A model generated the notes under the pieces. The model did not search any database. It saw only the letters and a program-made list of their open reading frames with translations, and had not been told where the DNA came from. From Geobacillus jurassicus NBRC 107829 (GTDB lineage Bacteria; Bacillota; Bacilli; Bacillales; Anoxybacillaceae): a DNA stretch of 41,869 bases. Where the stretch lies: contig NZ_BCQG01000032.1 of NCBI RefSeq assembly GCF_001544315.1, positions 1 to 41,869 of the forward strand, in the 5' to 3' direction. Positions within the stretch are counted from its first letter, which is position 1; the number at the start of each line of letters is the position of its first letter. Below are positions 1-8,934 of the stretch, piece by piece. The position numbers were made by a program, and so were the translations under genes.

Positions 1-164
1 CAGCAGCGCTGCAAGCGTGAAGGGCTGAAGGCAATCAAGCTACGCTCACAGCCCTGACACGGTCAAGGGCGCGCGGTCCGACGTCCTTTTCCCCGCCGAT
101 CCGTCACCTAAGCCTCAGCAGCCCAGATGGAATCTTTACAAGCTCAGCCTCTCCTGATCGATGA
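1..164. other. Non-coding stretch downstream of spo0B; no gene recognised
   Basis: No reading frame here resembles a known protein. In B. subtilis the GTPase gene obg follows spo0B almost directly, but no obg start is visible in the 164 bases left of the spo0B stop. The stretch could be the end of a mobile element or a contig edge; the sequence alone does not decide this. Confidence 0.5.
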
Positions 165-713
165 TCAAGCCCCGGCCGTCAAAAGCTCAAGCTCTACCGT
201 CAATTCATTCTCACCGATGGCAAACGACGCGAGCCGAAGCGGCGGCGCCGGCTCGCAGCGCTCCAGCCAACCGCGAATGGCCTCACCGTCCCGCCATGCG
301 CCGCGGTAGTCAAAAAACAGCGCCGCTCGTCCGCCGGACAACTCAATGGACAAACATAAATGGTTTTCCGTCCACCCGTCAGCCTGCGCTTCGAGCAGAC
401 GAAGAAACCCGCGGCACCATTCAGCCAACTGCGCATCGTACGGCGACCAATCGGCTTCGCCGTCCATGATTTCGTATTCAAGAAAAAGCGGGCGCGGCTC
501 CCAGTTGTAGGTCATGATGAGTTCGGCGAACCGCTCGGCCTTCAAGTTCGTCAACCGCGTTTCCTGATGCATCTCGCCGATGATGCTGTCAATGATTTCC
601 TTTACCCGTTCGATTTTATTGAGCGCCAAATGCCCTTTGATCAGCTGGATTTTGTTCAGCCAGTCATGGCGGGCATGGCGCATCACTTCAACGATAGTCC
701 ACCGCTTCTCCAT
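165..713 (-). CDS. spo0B: Sporulation initiation phosphotransferase Spo0B
   Basis: Spo0B carries phosphate from Spo0F to the master regulator Spo0A in the cytoplasmic phosphorelay that starts sporulation. The 182-residue product has the family's N-terminal helical hairpin with the motif RHDWLNKIQ; His16 in this motif corresponds to the phospho-accepting His30 of B. subtilis. The C-terminal half is a degenerate kinase-like ATPase fold without ATP-binding motifs, as is known for the family. The ATG at 713 follows a GGGGAG ribosome site. The gene lies after rpmA but is separated from it by a terminator, and it appears to have its own promoter. The family assignment rests on the motif, the length and the position after rplU-prp-rpmA. 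Confidence 0.93.
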   Translation of the reverse strand: MEKRWTIVEVMRHARHDWLNKIQLIKGHLALNKIERVKEIIDSIIGEMHQETRLTNLKAERFAELIMTYNWEPRPLFLEYEIMDGEADWSPYDAQLAEWCRGFLRLLEAQADGWTENHLCLSIELSGGRAALFFDYRGAWRDGEAIRGWLERCEPAPPLRLASFAIGENELTVELELLTAGA

Positions 714-765
714 CCGACGCTCCCCTATCCACTAAGCGCAGGCTCCCCGCCCCGCTTGGACTTCC

Positions 766-785
766 GCCTCCCTGCTATGGGAGGC
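766..785 (-). other. Perfect hairpin in the spo0B 5' leader
   Basis: A 7-bp perfect stem (GCCTCCC / GGGAGGC) closes a 6-base loop about 53 bases upstream of the spo0B start and just after its predicted transcription start. No T run follows, so it is not an intrinsic terminator. It could stabilise the mRNA 5' end; that role is inference. Confidence 0.5.
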
Positions 786-795
786 ACATACTTTT

Positions 796-804
796 ACTAT
801 AACA
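796..804 (-). promoter_or_regulatory. Putative sigma-A extended -10 promoter for spo0B
   Basis: On the minus strand the sequence TGT-TATAGT forms an extended -10 element (TGnTATAAT-like) in an AT-rich stretch. No good -35 is seen at 17 bases. It sits between the rpmA terminator and spo0B, which fits independent transcription of spo0B. Confidence 0.5.
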
Positions 805-840
805 TTTTTTTACATTGAACAGGAACGATTTTTCTGCCTC

Positions 841-877
841 AAAAAGAAAAAACCCTAACCGAACGGTTAGAGTTTTT
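841..877 (-). terminator. Intrinsic terminator after rpmA
   Basis: On the minus strand an 11-bp stem (AACTCTAACC pairing with GGTTAGGGTT, one wobble) with loop GTTC is followed by a T run. It begins about 10 bases after the rpmA stop and should end the rplU-prp-rpmA transcript. Confidence 0.85.
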
Positions 878-886
878 CCTCATCCA

Positions 887-1177
887 TTACGCTTCTTGGC
901 TGACCGGGTAGACGCTGACGCGTTTGCGGTCGCGGCCGAGCCGCTCGAAGCGGACGATGCCGTCGATTTTCGCATACAGCGTATCGTCGCCGCCGCGGCC
1001 GACGTTCAAGCCCGGATGGACTTTCGTTCCGCGTTGACGGTATAAAATCGAACCACTGGTGACGAATTGGCCGTCAGCCCGTTTTGCGCCAAGACGTTTC
1101 GCGATCGAGTCGCGGCCGTTTTTCGTCGAACCGACCCCTTTTTTCGAAGCAAAAAATTGCAGGTCAAGTCTCAGCAT
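887..1177 (-). CDS. rpmA: 50S ribosomal protein L27
   Basis: L27 is a large-subunit protein whose N terminus reaches the peptidyl transferase centre. The 96-residue product carries the Firmicute N-terminal extension [13 protein letters not shown], which the protease Prp (encoded next door) is known to remove between the second Phe and Ala, and then the conserved GSTKNGRDS and [11 protein letters not shown] segments. A longer reading starting with GTG at 1186 exists, but that GTG lies inside the GGGAGGTGA ribosome site; the ATG at 1177 sits 5 bases after it and gives the expected family start. It is third in the rplU-prp-rpmA operon and is followed by a terminator. Confidence 0.97.
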   Translation of the reverse strand: MLRLDLQFFASKKGVGSTKNGRDSIAKRLGAKRADGQFVTSGSILYRQRGTKVHPGLNVGRGGDDTLYAKIDGIVRFERLGRDRKRVSVYPVSQEA

Positions 1178-1192
1178 CGCAGTCACCTCCCG

Positions 1193-1525
1193 CTAGATGG
1201 ATGTCACGCGGATAAATTTCCCGTAATCGCGTTCGATCGTCTGCAACGAGACGATCATCGCTTCCAACAACAACTGCACTTTCTCTGCCGCCGCTGCTTC
1301 TTCCAGCTTCGGAAGCTCACAGCGAAGGTAGCCGCCGTCTTCGCCGAGCGAAACGCGCGGGCTTACGCCCACAAGCGCCTCGATGGCGTTGATCGTACCG
1401 AACGAAACCGCCGAAGCGCCGGCGCATACGATGTCTTGCCCGCGTTTCGCAAAATGGGCGTGTCCTTCCATCGTAAACGCGCGGATGCGGCCGTCCGCTT
1501 CCCGTTCAATCGTGACGTGGATCAT
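1193..1525 (-). CDS. prp: Ribosomal-processing cysteine protease Prp (YsxB)
   Basis: Prp removes the N-terminal extension of ribosomal protein L27 before or during ribosome assembly in Firmicutes. The 110-residue product contains the motif GHAHFAKRGQDIVCAG, with His22 and Cys34 at the same positions as the catalytic dyad described for Staphylococcus aureus Prp, followed by the AVSFG segment. It lies between rplU and rpmA, the conserved position for this protease. The stop of rplU and the ATG of this gene are only one base apart, so the two genes are co-transcribed and probably translationally coupled. It was formerly named ysxB. Confidence 0.95.
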   Translation of the reverse strand: MIHVTIEREADGRIRAFTMEGHAHFAKRGQDIVCAGASAVSFGTINAIEALVGVSPRVSLGEDGGYLRCELPKLEEAAAAEKVQLLLEAMIVSLQTIERDYGKFIRVTSI

Positions 1526-1526
1526 C

Positions 1527-1835
1527 TTACGCGTTGATTTTTTCGATGACGACTTTTGTGTACGGCTGACGGTGGCCTTGTTTGCGGCGATAGTTCTTTT
1601 TCGCTTTATATTTGAAGACGATAATTTTCTTTTGTCGGCCGTGTTTTTGCACTTTCGCCGTCACGGTTGCGCCTTCGACCGTCGGGTTGCCGATTTTCAC
1701 CGTTTCCCCGCCGACGAACAGCACTCTGTCAAACGTGACCGTATCGCCTTCATTCGCATCCAATCTTTCGATGTAAATTTCTTGACCTTCTTCGACTTTC
1801 AATTGTTTGCCGCCAGTTTCGATAATTGCGTACAT
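1527..1835 (-). CDS. rplU: 50S ribosomal protein L21
   Basis: L21 binds 23S rRNA in the large subunit. The 102-residue product begins [11 protein letters not shown] and ends with the basic [13 protein letters not shown] segment typical of the family. The frame stays open upstream to 2024, but the ATG at 1835 has an AAGGAGG ribosome site 6 bases before it and gives the standard L21 start, whereas the upstream frame runs through a leader RNA and promoter. It is the first gene of the rplU-prp-rpmA operon and is probably controlled by the L21 leader in front of it. Confidence 0.97.
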   Translation of the reverse strand: MYAIIETGGKQLKVEEGQEIYIERLDANEGDTVTFDRVLFVGGETVKIGNPTVEGATVTAKVQKHGRQKKIIVFKYKAKKNYRRKQGHRQPYTKVVIEKINA

Positions 1836-1990
1836 GCTTCGCACCTCCTTCATCGACTCAGACTCGCCAGCGTCAAGGCGGCCCCAGACGGACGCTTCAT
1901 CGCCCGCGCTGAGCGGTTGTAGTGCGGGTGCGTCTTTTGCGACAGCCGCCCTCTTTTGTCCTTGCCTGCAGGACAAAAAGTCTACAACAT
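1836..1990 (-). ncRNA. L21 ribosomal protein leader RNA
   Basis: The mRNA leader before rplU can fold into nested helices. On forward coordinates, 1877-1882 pairs with 1945-1950 (GGCGGC/GCCGCC), 1891-1895 with 1930-1934 (GACGC/GCGTC) and 1903-1907 with 1924-1928 (CCCGC/GCGGG). A separate small hairpin lies at 1956-1976 (TTGTCC/GGACAA). B. subtilis and relatives have a structured L21 leader at this place that is thought to mediate feedback control. Position and multi-helix layout support the call; a covariance-model match was not run. Confidence 0.7.
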
Positions 1991-1995
1991 TGTTT

Positions 1996-2024
1996 ATCGT
2001 AACATAGAAACGGCCGGCCGTCAA
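1996..2024 (-). promoter_or_regulatory. Sigma-A promoter of the rplU-prp-rpmA operon
   Basis: On the minus strand TTGACG (-35, 2019-2024) is separated by exactly 17 bases from TACGAT (-10, 1996-2001). Both elements match the consensus at five of six positions. Transcription would start near 1989, giving the structured L21 leader. Confidence 0.85.
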
Positions 2025-2076
2025 CCGTCATCTTCACCCTCCGGCGGCCATGAAACGGTTCAGACAGCTGGCCATG

Positions 2077-2937
2077 TCAATAAATAAGAGCGCCAAGCGG
2101 CGCATCGGCTTGTTTTTCGGCAAAAAACGCATGCAACAGCTCGTTTTCATCGAGCGTCGCCCGTTCGCGCCCGTCGCGGACGACGATGATCGCATGCTTT
2201 TGCCCGCGGTAAAATCGCTGCAGCACAGCCAAGACGCGCTCATCCGCCGGCACCGTGATCGTCCGCAGCTTCGTATAATCTCCTTTTTTCCCATAATACC
2301 GCTCAAGCAAAAAACGCATGACGACATACGGATGCTGCTTTTTCTCCTGCCAAAGAGCATGCGCCAAAAAGGAGGCGATCACCCATAAATCGAGCTGGCG
2401 CGGCGCAAATACAAGCAGCATGGCGATGCCGGAGGCGAGCACCGCCGTTGAGATGACGACCATCTGCCGGTGCGCCGCGCTGAACGGGCGGCGGTACGAC
2501 AACAGCAAAAACAACCATTTGCCGCCGTCAAGCGGCCAGATCGGCAGCAAGTTCAAAGCGAAAATGGCTGCATTGTAGCGAAAAAACAGCTCCCAGCTCC
2601 CGTCGTCCATCATGCCGGCCTTCCACAAAAAAAACGCCGCCGCCGTCAACCAAACATGTTGGGCCGGTCCGGCGAGCACCACAATCCATTCTTCCCGGAA
2701 CGGCCGGTTGCCGTGCTCTTCCACTTCCGCCACTCCGCCAAACGGCAGCAGCAAAATCCGCTTCACCCGCCAGGAGAAAAACGCCGCCGCCGCCGCATGG
2801 CCGAGCTCATGTACAAGGACGATGAAAAACAACAGGCAAAACTGCTTGAAATGGGCGGTCAACACGGCCATGCCGCCGATCAGCCATAACAGCGGGTGGA
2901 CATGCAGCTTCCCGAGCAGCGCCATATATTTATTCAA
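2077..2937 (-). CDS. spoIVFB: Stage IV sporulation protein FB, pro-sigma-K intramembrane protease
   Basis: SpoIVFB is a site-2-type metalloprotease in the outer forespore membrane that cuts pro-sigma-K late in sporulation. The 286-residue product has several membrane segments, the zinc motif HELGH at residues 43-47 (catalytic Glu44) and LLPIWPLDGG with the third zinc ligand Asp137, the same positions as in B. subtilis. A C-terminal CBS-type domain, which senses ATP in the known enzyme, covers about residues 195-280. It overlaps the end of spoIVFA by 8 bases, so the two are translated together; SpoIVFA holds and inhibits SpoIVFB in the known complex. All catalytic residues are intact. Confidence 0.96.
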   Translation of the reverse strand: MNKYMALLGKLHVHPLLWLIGGMAVLTAHFKQFCLLFFIVLVHELGHAAAAAFFSWRVKRILLLPFGGVAEVEEHGNRPFREEWIVVLAGPAQHVWLTAAAFFLWKAGMMDDGSWELFFRYNAAIFALNLLPIWPLDGGKWLFLLLSYRRPFSAAHRQMVVISTAVLASGIAMLLVFAPRQLDLWVIASFLAHALWQEKKQHPYVVMRFLLERYYGKKGDYTKLRTITVPADERVLAVLQRFYRGQKHAIIVVRDGRERATLDENELLHAFFAEKQADAPLGALIY

Positions 2938-3697
2938 AGGAAATCACCTGAATCGGATCGATAAATTCATCCCCTTGCTTAATGGCAAAATAAAACATCC
3001 CCTTCTGTGCATTCGTTCCACTCGCCTCGGCTGTGCCCACTTCCTGCCCCATTTCCACAAAGTCATACAGTTTTACCGAAATCGCACCTAAATGGCCATA
3101 CCACGTCTCCGTGCCATCCGCATGTTGGATGATGACCGTTTTGCCGAGGTTCTCTTTCGTCCCGGCAAATGTCACAATCCCTTCTTTCATCGCTTCCACT
3201 TTCGCTTTCGCCTCGGTTTCAATCATCACTCCCTGACCGTTTTTCTCAAAGCTCTCAAGCACCCGGCCGGACGCAGGCACGGCGTAGGAAGGCGCCCTTT
3301 TCGTCTCCTTTTCTTTTTGCGGCGCAAAAAAAGCGAGCGGCTCGCCAAATGTTTTCTCATACCAAGCCGAAACAGCCGCAAATTGAAATTCGGTTTCCAT
3401 TGTCCGCGCGACAAACTGCCGCGCCCGCTCGAGCGAAGCGGATGGATGCTTGAACAAAATGGCGGTGGCAAGCACGAGGCAGGCGGCGATGAGCGTTTTC
3501 AACAGAAACCACTCTTTGCGAAACAGCGGGTGGGACTCTGATTCAAACGAATAGCGGTCATACGTGATGACAGGCAGCCCGTACCGCTCCTCGTCTGCTG
3601 TACCCCAATCCTGCTCCTTTCGCCGCTTCGCCTCATATTGGCGTTCTTTCCGCCGCTGTTCAATCCGTTTTTTGATCTCCCGAACGCGTCGGTCCAT
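2930..3697 (-). CDS. spoIVFA: Stage IV sporulation protein FA, SpoIVFB regulator
   Basis: SpoIVFA anchors the SpoIVFB-BofA complex in the outer forespore membrane and restrains SpoIVFB until the SpoIVB signal from the forespore cleaves it. The 255-residue product has a basic N-terminal cytoplasmic part, one membrane segment around residues 70-90 (EWFLLKTLIAACLVLATAILF) and a C-terminal LytM/M23-like domain containing WYGHLG. The last metal-ligand motif of active M23 peptidases is replaced by FYFAI, so the domain should not hydrolyse peptidoglycan. The ATG at 3697 is preferred over an in-frame GTG at 3712, which falls inside the GGAGGGGGG ribosome site. A sigma-E-type promoter lies just upstream. 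Confidence 0.93.
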   Translation of the reverse strand: MDRRVREIKKRIEQRRKERQYEAKRRKEQDWGTADEERYGLPVITYDRYSFESESHPLFRKEWFLLKTLIAACLVLATAILFKHPSASLERARQFVARTMETEFQFAAVSAWYEKTFGEPLAFFAPQKEKETKRAPSYAVPASGRVLESFEKNGQGVMIETEAKAKVEAMKEGIVTFAGTKENLGKTVIIQHADGTETWYGHLGAISVKLYDFVEMGQEVGTAEASGTNAQKGMFYFAIKQGDEFIDPIQVISFE

Positions 3698-3733
3698 ACG
3701 TCCCCCCTCCACCTTTCCAACAACATTTGTACT

Positions 3734-3762
3734 AATTTATGAGACAACCTTACGGAATATGA
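3734..3762 (-). promoter_or_regulatory. Sigma-E-type promoter of spoIVFA-spoIVFB
   Basis: On the minus strand TCATATT (3756-3762) is spaced 14 bases from CATAAATT (3734-3741). The sigma-E consensus is KMATATT and CATACAMT at about 14 bases; the -35 matches fully and the -10 differs at one base. The known spoIVF operon of B. subtilis depends on sigma-E, so context agrees. Confidence 0.8.
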
Positions 3763-3924
3763 ACGAGCGTTTTTCACCGCCGCCCCGCTGAACACGTCCG
3801 CGAGCAAATGATCACCGTACCGTTCAAACGTTTTCGCAACAAAATTTCTGCCGAGCGCTTCGACCGATCTATACCATCTGCTTCCGTTGTATACAAATCA
3901 GGAATTCCAAGCGGCAACATGAAT

Positions 3925-3953
3925 AAAAAAAGAAGGCCCATCAACGGCCTTCT
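3925..3953 (-). terminator. Intrinsic terminator after minD
   Basis: An 8-bp perfect stem (AGAAGGCC/GGCCTTCT) with a 7-base loop is followed on the minus strand by a run of Ts, 14 bases past the minD stop. It ends the mreBCD-minCD transcript before the sporulation operon. Confidence 0.9.
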
Positions 3954-3966
3954 TACGCCAACTCAA

Positions 3967-4770
3967 TTATTTCAAACTAAATATTTTCCGAATCTTTGAA
4001 AACAGCCCTTTCTCTTCTTCCTCAAGCGGCGGCAGCGGCACCGACTCGCCGAGGATGCGGCGGGCGATGTTGCGGAAGGCGATCGACGCTTTGCTGTTTG
4101 GGTCAAGCACGATCGGCTCGCCGCGGTTCGACGCTTTGATCACGTTTTCATCGTCGGCGATAATGCCGAGCAGCTCGATCGATAAATGGGTGACGATTTC
4201 GTCGACATCCAACATATCGCCGTTTTTCACCATATGGCTGCGAATGCGGTTGATGATGAGGCGCGGCGGTTTGACGTGCTCCTCAGCCTCAAGCAGACCG
4301 ATGATGCGGTCGGCGTCGCGGACCGCCGACACTTCCGGCGTCGTGACGACGATCGCTTCGTCCGCGCCGGCGACGGCGTTGCGATAGCCTTGTTCGATGC
4401 CGGCCGGGCAGTCGATGAGCACATAATCGTATTCCTGCTTCAGCTCCTCAATGAGCTGTTTCATTTGCGCCGGGTTGACCGCCGATTTATCGCTCGTTTG
4501 CGCTGCCGGCAGCAAATACAAATGGTTATCAAACCGCTTGTCTTTGATAAGCGCTTTTTGCACCGTGCAACGCCCTTCGACGACATCGACCAAATCATAA
4601 ATAATTCGGTTCTCAAGCCCGAGCACGACATCGAGGTTGCGCAGCCCGATGTCGGTGTCGACAAGGCACACCCGCTTCCCGAGAATGGCAAGGGCCGTCC
4701 CAAGGTTCGCGGTCGTCGTCGTTTTGCCGACGCCGCCTTTTCCGGAAGTGATGACGATCGCTTCTCCCAC
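3967..4770 (-). CDS. minD: Septum site-determining ATPase MinD
   Basis: MinD is a membrane-associated ATPase that recruits MinC to block division at the poles. The 267-residue product begins MGEAIVITSGKGGVGKTT, a deviant Walker A motif with the signature lysine Lys11 and P-loop Lys16, and ends in the amphipathic helix GLFSKIRKIFSLK that binds the membrane. A second GTG six bases upstream (4776) would add two residues, but the GTG at 4770 gives the usual family start and a better distance from GGAG. It starts two bases after the minC stop, so the two genes are coupled. A terminator follows. Confidence 0.96.
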   Translation of the reverse strand: MGEAIVITSGKGGVGKTTTTANLGTALAILGKRVCLVDTDIGLRNLDVVLGLENRIIYDLVDVVEGRCTVQKALIKDKRFDNHLYLLPAAQTSDKSAVNPAQMKQLIEELKQEYDYVLIDCPAGIEQGYRNAVAGADEAIVVTTPEVSAVRDADRIIGLLEAEEHVKPPRLIINRIRSHMVKNGDMLDVDEIVTHLSIELLGIIADDENVIKASNRGEPIVLDPNSKASIAFRNIARRILGESVPLPPLEEEEKGLFSKIRKIFSLK

Positions 4771-4772
4771 GG

Positions 4773-5465
4773 TCACATTCTCCTTTCTAAGCGCGTCAAA
4801 TTCGGCCGCAAATGCATCAGCAGCTGAAGGCGGTCGACAACAATTTGGTTATGTTCATCAATATAGGCGCATTCCATTTCATTTCCTTCATCCGTTTTCG
4901 AATCAGGCGCCCGATTCATGACGTCGCCGATGCGCAGCTGCATCGGTTTCATCACCGACGCGGCGATGATCGCCTGTTTATTGCCGGCATATCCGGCATG
5001 GGCGATGCCGCGCAAGGCGCCGAGAATGAAAATGTTGCCTCCGGCAATGACCGTTCCGCCGGGGTTCACGTCGCCGATCAGCAGCAAATCCCCTTCGACA
5101 TGAAGCACTTGTCCCGAACGGACAATGCGCGAAACGGGCACAATTTCCGTTTTTCGCATCCATTCCCTCGCTTCCGCTTTCGACATGACATTGCTTTCGA
5201 TCGAATCGACGACCAAATTTTTTGAACGGCGGATGAGCGCACGCACCTCTTCCTCTTGGGCAGGCGTCAAATAGCGGTTCCCAATGTTTAGATGAACGGA
5301 GACAAGCGGGCTGTCTGGCGCGACGCCAGCTTGTTTGACGAGCCGCTCCTCGATTTCTTTCAATAAATCGTCATACGAGCAGCGGTCGTCGAGATGCAGT
5401 GTCAGCCCATCTTTCGTCCCTTTAATCGTCACATACTGCTGCTTTTGTTTCGCCACAACGTTCAC
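4773..5465 (-). CDS. minC: Septum site-determining protein MinC
   Basis: MinC inhibits FtsZ assembly away from midcell when brought to the membrane by MinD. The 230-residue product has an N-terminal FtsZ-binding domain (about residues 1-100, starting after [14 protein letters not shown]) and a C-terminal beta-helix domain with glycine-rich turns ([19 protein letters not shown] and [10 protein letters not shown]) that dimerises and binds MinD. Length and domain order match the family. It follows mreD by 40 bases and is coupled to minD, so it belongs to the mreBCD-minCD operon known in Bacillus. Confidence 0.95.
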   Translation of the reverse strand: MNVVAKQKQQYVTIKGTKDGLTLHLDDRCSYDDLLKEIEERLVKQAGVAPDSPLVSVHLNIGNRYLTPAQEEEVRALIRRSKNLVVDSIESNVMSKAEAREWMRKTEIVPVSRIVRSGQVLHVEGDLLLIGDVNPGGTVIAGGNIFILGALRGIAHAGYAGNKQAIIAASVMKPMQLRIGDVMNRAPDSKTDEGNEMECAYIDEHNQIVVDRLQLLMHLRPNLTRLERRM

Positions 5466-5505
5466 CCCAACGAATAATTCTACAAAACGGGCCGTTTTTC
5501 CTCTT

Positions 5506-6024
5506 TTATTCTTCCTGCTCGGACCGGCGAATTTTTGCCAACCGCCGTTCGAGCGGATATGAAAAAGCGAGCAAAAACGCGAGGTTCAGAAGCAGCGTCG
5601 GCCATAAGCGTCGCTCCCAAAAAACGGAAAACGACCAATCGGTCCGTCCGATCAACAGCTGAATGCCGTAGACATAACTGTCAAGCAGCACAATGGCTGA
5701 CAGCGACAAGAGCGACGCAACGAACCAGTTTTGGTGGAACCATTTCACCGCTTTGCCCGCCAAGTAGGCAATGAGCGTATAGGCAAACGCATAAACGCCG
5801 AGCAGCTCTGTGTAGACGCAGTCATACAGAAACCCGAAGATGAACCCGTACCCCATCGCCCGCGTCCCACCGAAATGCATCGCTGTGAGCACGAGAAAAA
5901 CAAGAAAAAACCGAGGAACAAAAAAATAGTAGACATACAAGTCGCCTTTTGGCCATACATCAACAAAAATGCTCTCACTGACAAAACATAACACCGCAAG
6001 GAATGGGAGACGCCACTTGTTCAC
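5506..6024 (-). CDS. mreD: Rod shape-determining membrane protein MreD
   Basis: MreD is an integral membrane part of the elongasome that directs lateral cell-wall synthesis with MreB, MreC and RodA. The 172-residue product is almost entirely hydrophobic, with about five membrane segments and a short charged C terminus ([14 protein letters not shown]). Sequence identity in this family is low; the assignment rests on length, hydrophobic pattern and position between mreC (4-base overlap) and minC. Confidence 0.92.
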   Translation of the reverse strand: MNKWRLPFLAVLCFVSESIFVDVWPKGDLYVYYFFVPRFFLVFLVLTAMHFGGTRAMGYGFIFGFLYDCVYTELLGVYAFAYTLIAYLAGKAVKWFHQNWFVASLLSLSAIVLLDSYVYGIQLLIGRTDWSFSVFWERRLWPTLLLNLAFLLAFSYPLERRLAKIRRSEQEE

Positions 6025-6887
6025 TTTGCCTTCCCCTCTTCCTGCAGTGCTGCATCAATCGTTCGTTTGACAATCATAACGTCATCGATGTCATATAAGT
6101 TGGCAAACGGCTTGACATAGACGACTTTTGTCAATCCGTATTGGTCCGGCTTGACTTCGGTCACCTCGCCAATCGGCAATCCTTTTGGAAATACGCCGCC
6201 AAGACCGGAAGTCAACACTTTTTGCTTTTTTTCCACTTTGGCGTCAATCGGAATTTCGCCAAGCAACAGCTCGCGCCGCTTCTCATCGTAGCCTTCGATC
6301 AGCCCAAACACATTTTCCTTCCCTTGGACGTAAGCGGAAATGCGGTTGTTTTGGTCAAGCGCGCTTAACAGTTGCACGGTGGACGTAAACTGGGAGGCGT
6401 GCTGCACCTTGCCGACAAGGCCCGCTGGAGTAATAACCGCCATATCTTTTTTCACCCCGTGCTGCGCGCCTTTGTTGACGATGATCGTTTCCCGCCAACG
6501 GTCCGGGTTCCGCCCGATCACCGTCGCCTGAATTGGAACAAAATCGCGCAAGCTCTCTTTTTTATCGAGCAATGCGCGCAGCCGTTCGTTTTCCTGCCGC
6601 AGCGCCTCGACTTCAGTCTCAAGCGCCGCATACTCCTCAAGACGCGCCTTCAGCAGCTCGTTTTCCTTATATGTACGGCGAAGATCATTCACATTTTCAA
6701 AGAAGCCCGCGATCTCCTGTGCGGGCTTTCCGAACAGAAGCTGAACAAAACCGGCCGTGTCTTTTACGAACTGCTCAGGCCACGTCAACTCGTCGCGGCT
6801 GCGCAGCGAAAAGCCGATCAACATGACAAGGATGACGATGCTGACGAGCAAAAAAATGAGACGCTTATTCCCAAAAAGCTGTGGCAT
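6021..6887 (-). CDS. mreC: Rod shape-determining protein MreC
   Basis: MreC is a bitopic membrane protein whose extracellular part contacts penicillin-binding proteins during elongation. The 288-residue product has an N-terminal membrane segment (about residues 9-26), a coiled coil around residues 60-110 rich in Glu, Leu and Arg (ELLKARLEEYAALETEVEAL) and a beta-rich extracellular domain with the conserved VIGRNPDRWRETIIVNKG and TSGLGGVFPKGLPIGEV segments. It sits 19 bases after mreB and overlaps mreD, so it is in the same operon. Confidence 0.95.
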   Translation of the reverse strand: MPQLFGNKRLIFLLVSIVILVMLIGFSLRSRDELTWPEQFVKDTAGFVQLLFGKPAQEIAGFFENVNDLRRTYKENELLKARLEEYAALETEVEALRQENERLRALLDKKESLRDFVPIQATVIGRNPDRWRETIIVNKGAQHGVKKDMAVITPAGLVGKVQHASQFTSTVQLLSALDQNNRISAYVQGKENVFGLIEGYDEKRRELLLGEIPIDAKVEKKQKVLTSGLGGVFPKGLPIGEVTEVKPDQYGLTKVVYVKPFANLYDIDDVMIVKRTIDAALQEEGKAK

Positions 6888-6906
6888 GCGTCACACCTTC
6901 TTACCG

Positions 6907-7997
<1,091 letters not shown>

Positions 7998-8053
7998 TCA
8001 TTTATAAGTTGTACAACACCGCCCGAACGGATTCGGAAAAACTCATAATTGAT

Positions 8054-8082
8054 ATTATAACTGATTCGACAAAAAATGAGAA
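8054..8082 (-). promoter_or_regulatory. Distal sigma-A promoter candidate for mreB
   Basis: On the minus strand TTCTCA (8077-8082) is 17 bases from a perfect TATAAT (8054-8059), immediately after the radC stop. It would give a leader of about 115 bases before mreB. Confidence 0.6.
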
Positions 8083-8085
8083 CCG

Positions 8086-8766
8086 TTAGACATAGCCTTT
8101 TTCTTTCAAACTGACGAATTTTTGATCACCGATGATGAGGTGATCGAGCAGCTCGATGCCGATGATGCGGCCGCATTCCGCGAGCCGTTTCGTCACATCG
8201 ATGTCTTCTCGGCTTGGGGTTGGATCGCCAGAAGGGTGGTTATGCACACAAATGACTGAGGCGGCGGAACGCTTGATCGCCTCTTTAAACACTTCGCGCG
8301 GATGGACAATCGAGGCGTTTAAACTGCCGATGAACACCGTTTTGCGGTGAATGACTTGGTTTTTCGTATTTAAATAAAGGGCGACAAAATGTTCTTGCGA
8401 TAAAAAGCGCATGTCTTCCATGACATATTTCGCACCGTCTTCCGGGCAACGGATGACATAGCGGTCGGCGTAGCCGGACTGGTGAATGCGCCGGCCGAGT
8501 TCAATCGCCGCCAAAATTTGCACGGCTTTCGTCGGTCCAATCCCTTTGATGTTCGTCATTTCTTCGACCGTTGCGTCCTTGAGCAGCCTGAGCCCCTCAA
8601 AATGACGGAGAAGGCGCTGGGCGAGCTGCACGACCGACTCCTCCTTCGTGCCCGTGCGCAACAAAATGGCAATTAGTTCATGGTCGGATAAACTTTCCGG
8701 CCCTGACGACAGCAGCCGTTCGCGCGGCCGACTGTCTTTCGGTACATCGCGGATCATCCACGCCAT
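8086..8766 (-). CDS. radC: RadC family JAB/MPN-domain protein
   Basis: RadC-family proteins combine an N-terminal helix-hairpin-helix region with a C-terminal JAB1/MPN metalloprotease-like fold; their function is not settled, and the old DNA repair role is doubtful. The 226-residue product shows the helix-hairpin-helix motif around NIKGIGPTKAVQILAAIELG and the complete JAMM-type metal site in HNHPSGDPTPSREDI. Two ATGs are adjacent; the second (8766) has better spacing to AAAGGGGGAG than the first (8769). It lies between maf and mreB, as in B. subtilis (ysxA). Confidence 0.93.
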   Translation of the reverse strand: MAWMIRDVPKDSRPRERLLSSGPESLSDHELIAILLRTGTKEESVVQLAQRLLRHFEGLRLLKDATVEEMTNIKGIGPTKAVQILAAIELGRRIHQSGYADRYVIRCPEDGAKYVMEDMRFLSQEHFVALYLNTKNQVIHRKTVFIGSLNASIVHPREVFKEAIKRSAASVICVHNHPSGDPTPSREDIDVTKRLAECGRIIGIELLDHLIIGDQKFVSLKEKGYV

Positions 8767-8934
8767 CATACTCCCCCTTTTGTCCGTTTCGCTTCATCAA
8801 TAGGAGACCGGTGATTTAATGAAAAAACGTTCGAGCAAGGAACTTTCGCCAATGGATCAACAGCTCTTCCGCGCGTTCGTGAACCAATCTTTTTGACAAA
8901 AACGCGGTTTTTCGCCAATCTTCTAGGAGATGGA

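Noticed and set aside
1836-2024. 63-codon N-terminal extension of rplU
   Set aside because: It runs through the L21 leader and the -35 of the promoter; the ATG at 1835 has the ribosome site and the family start.
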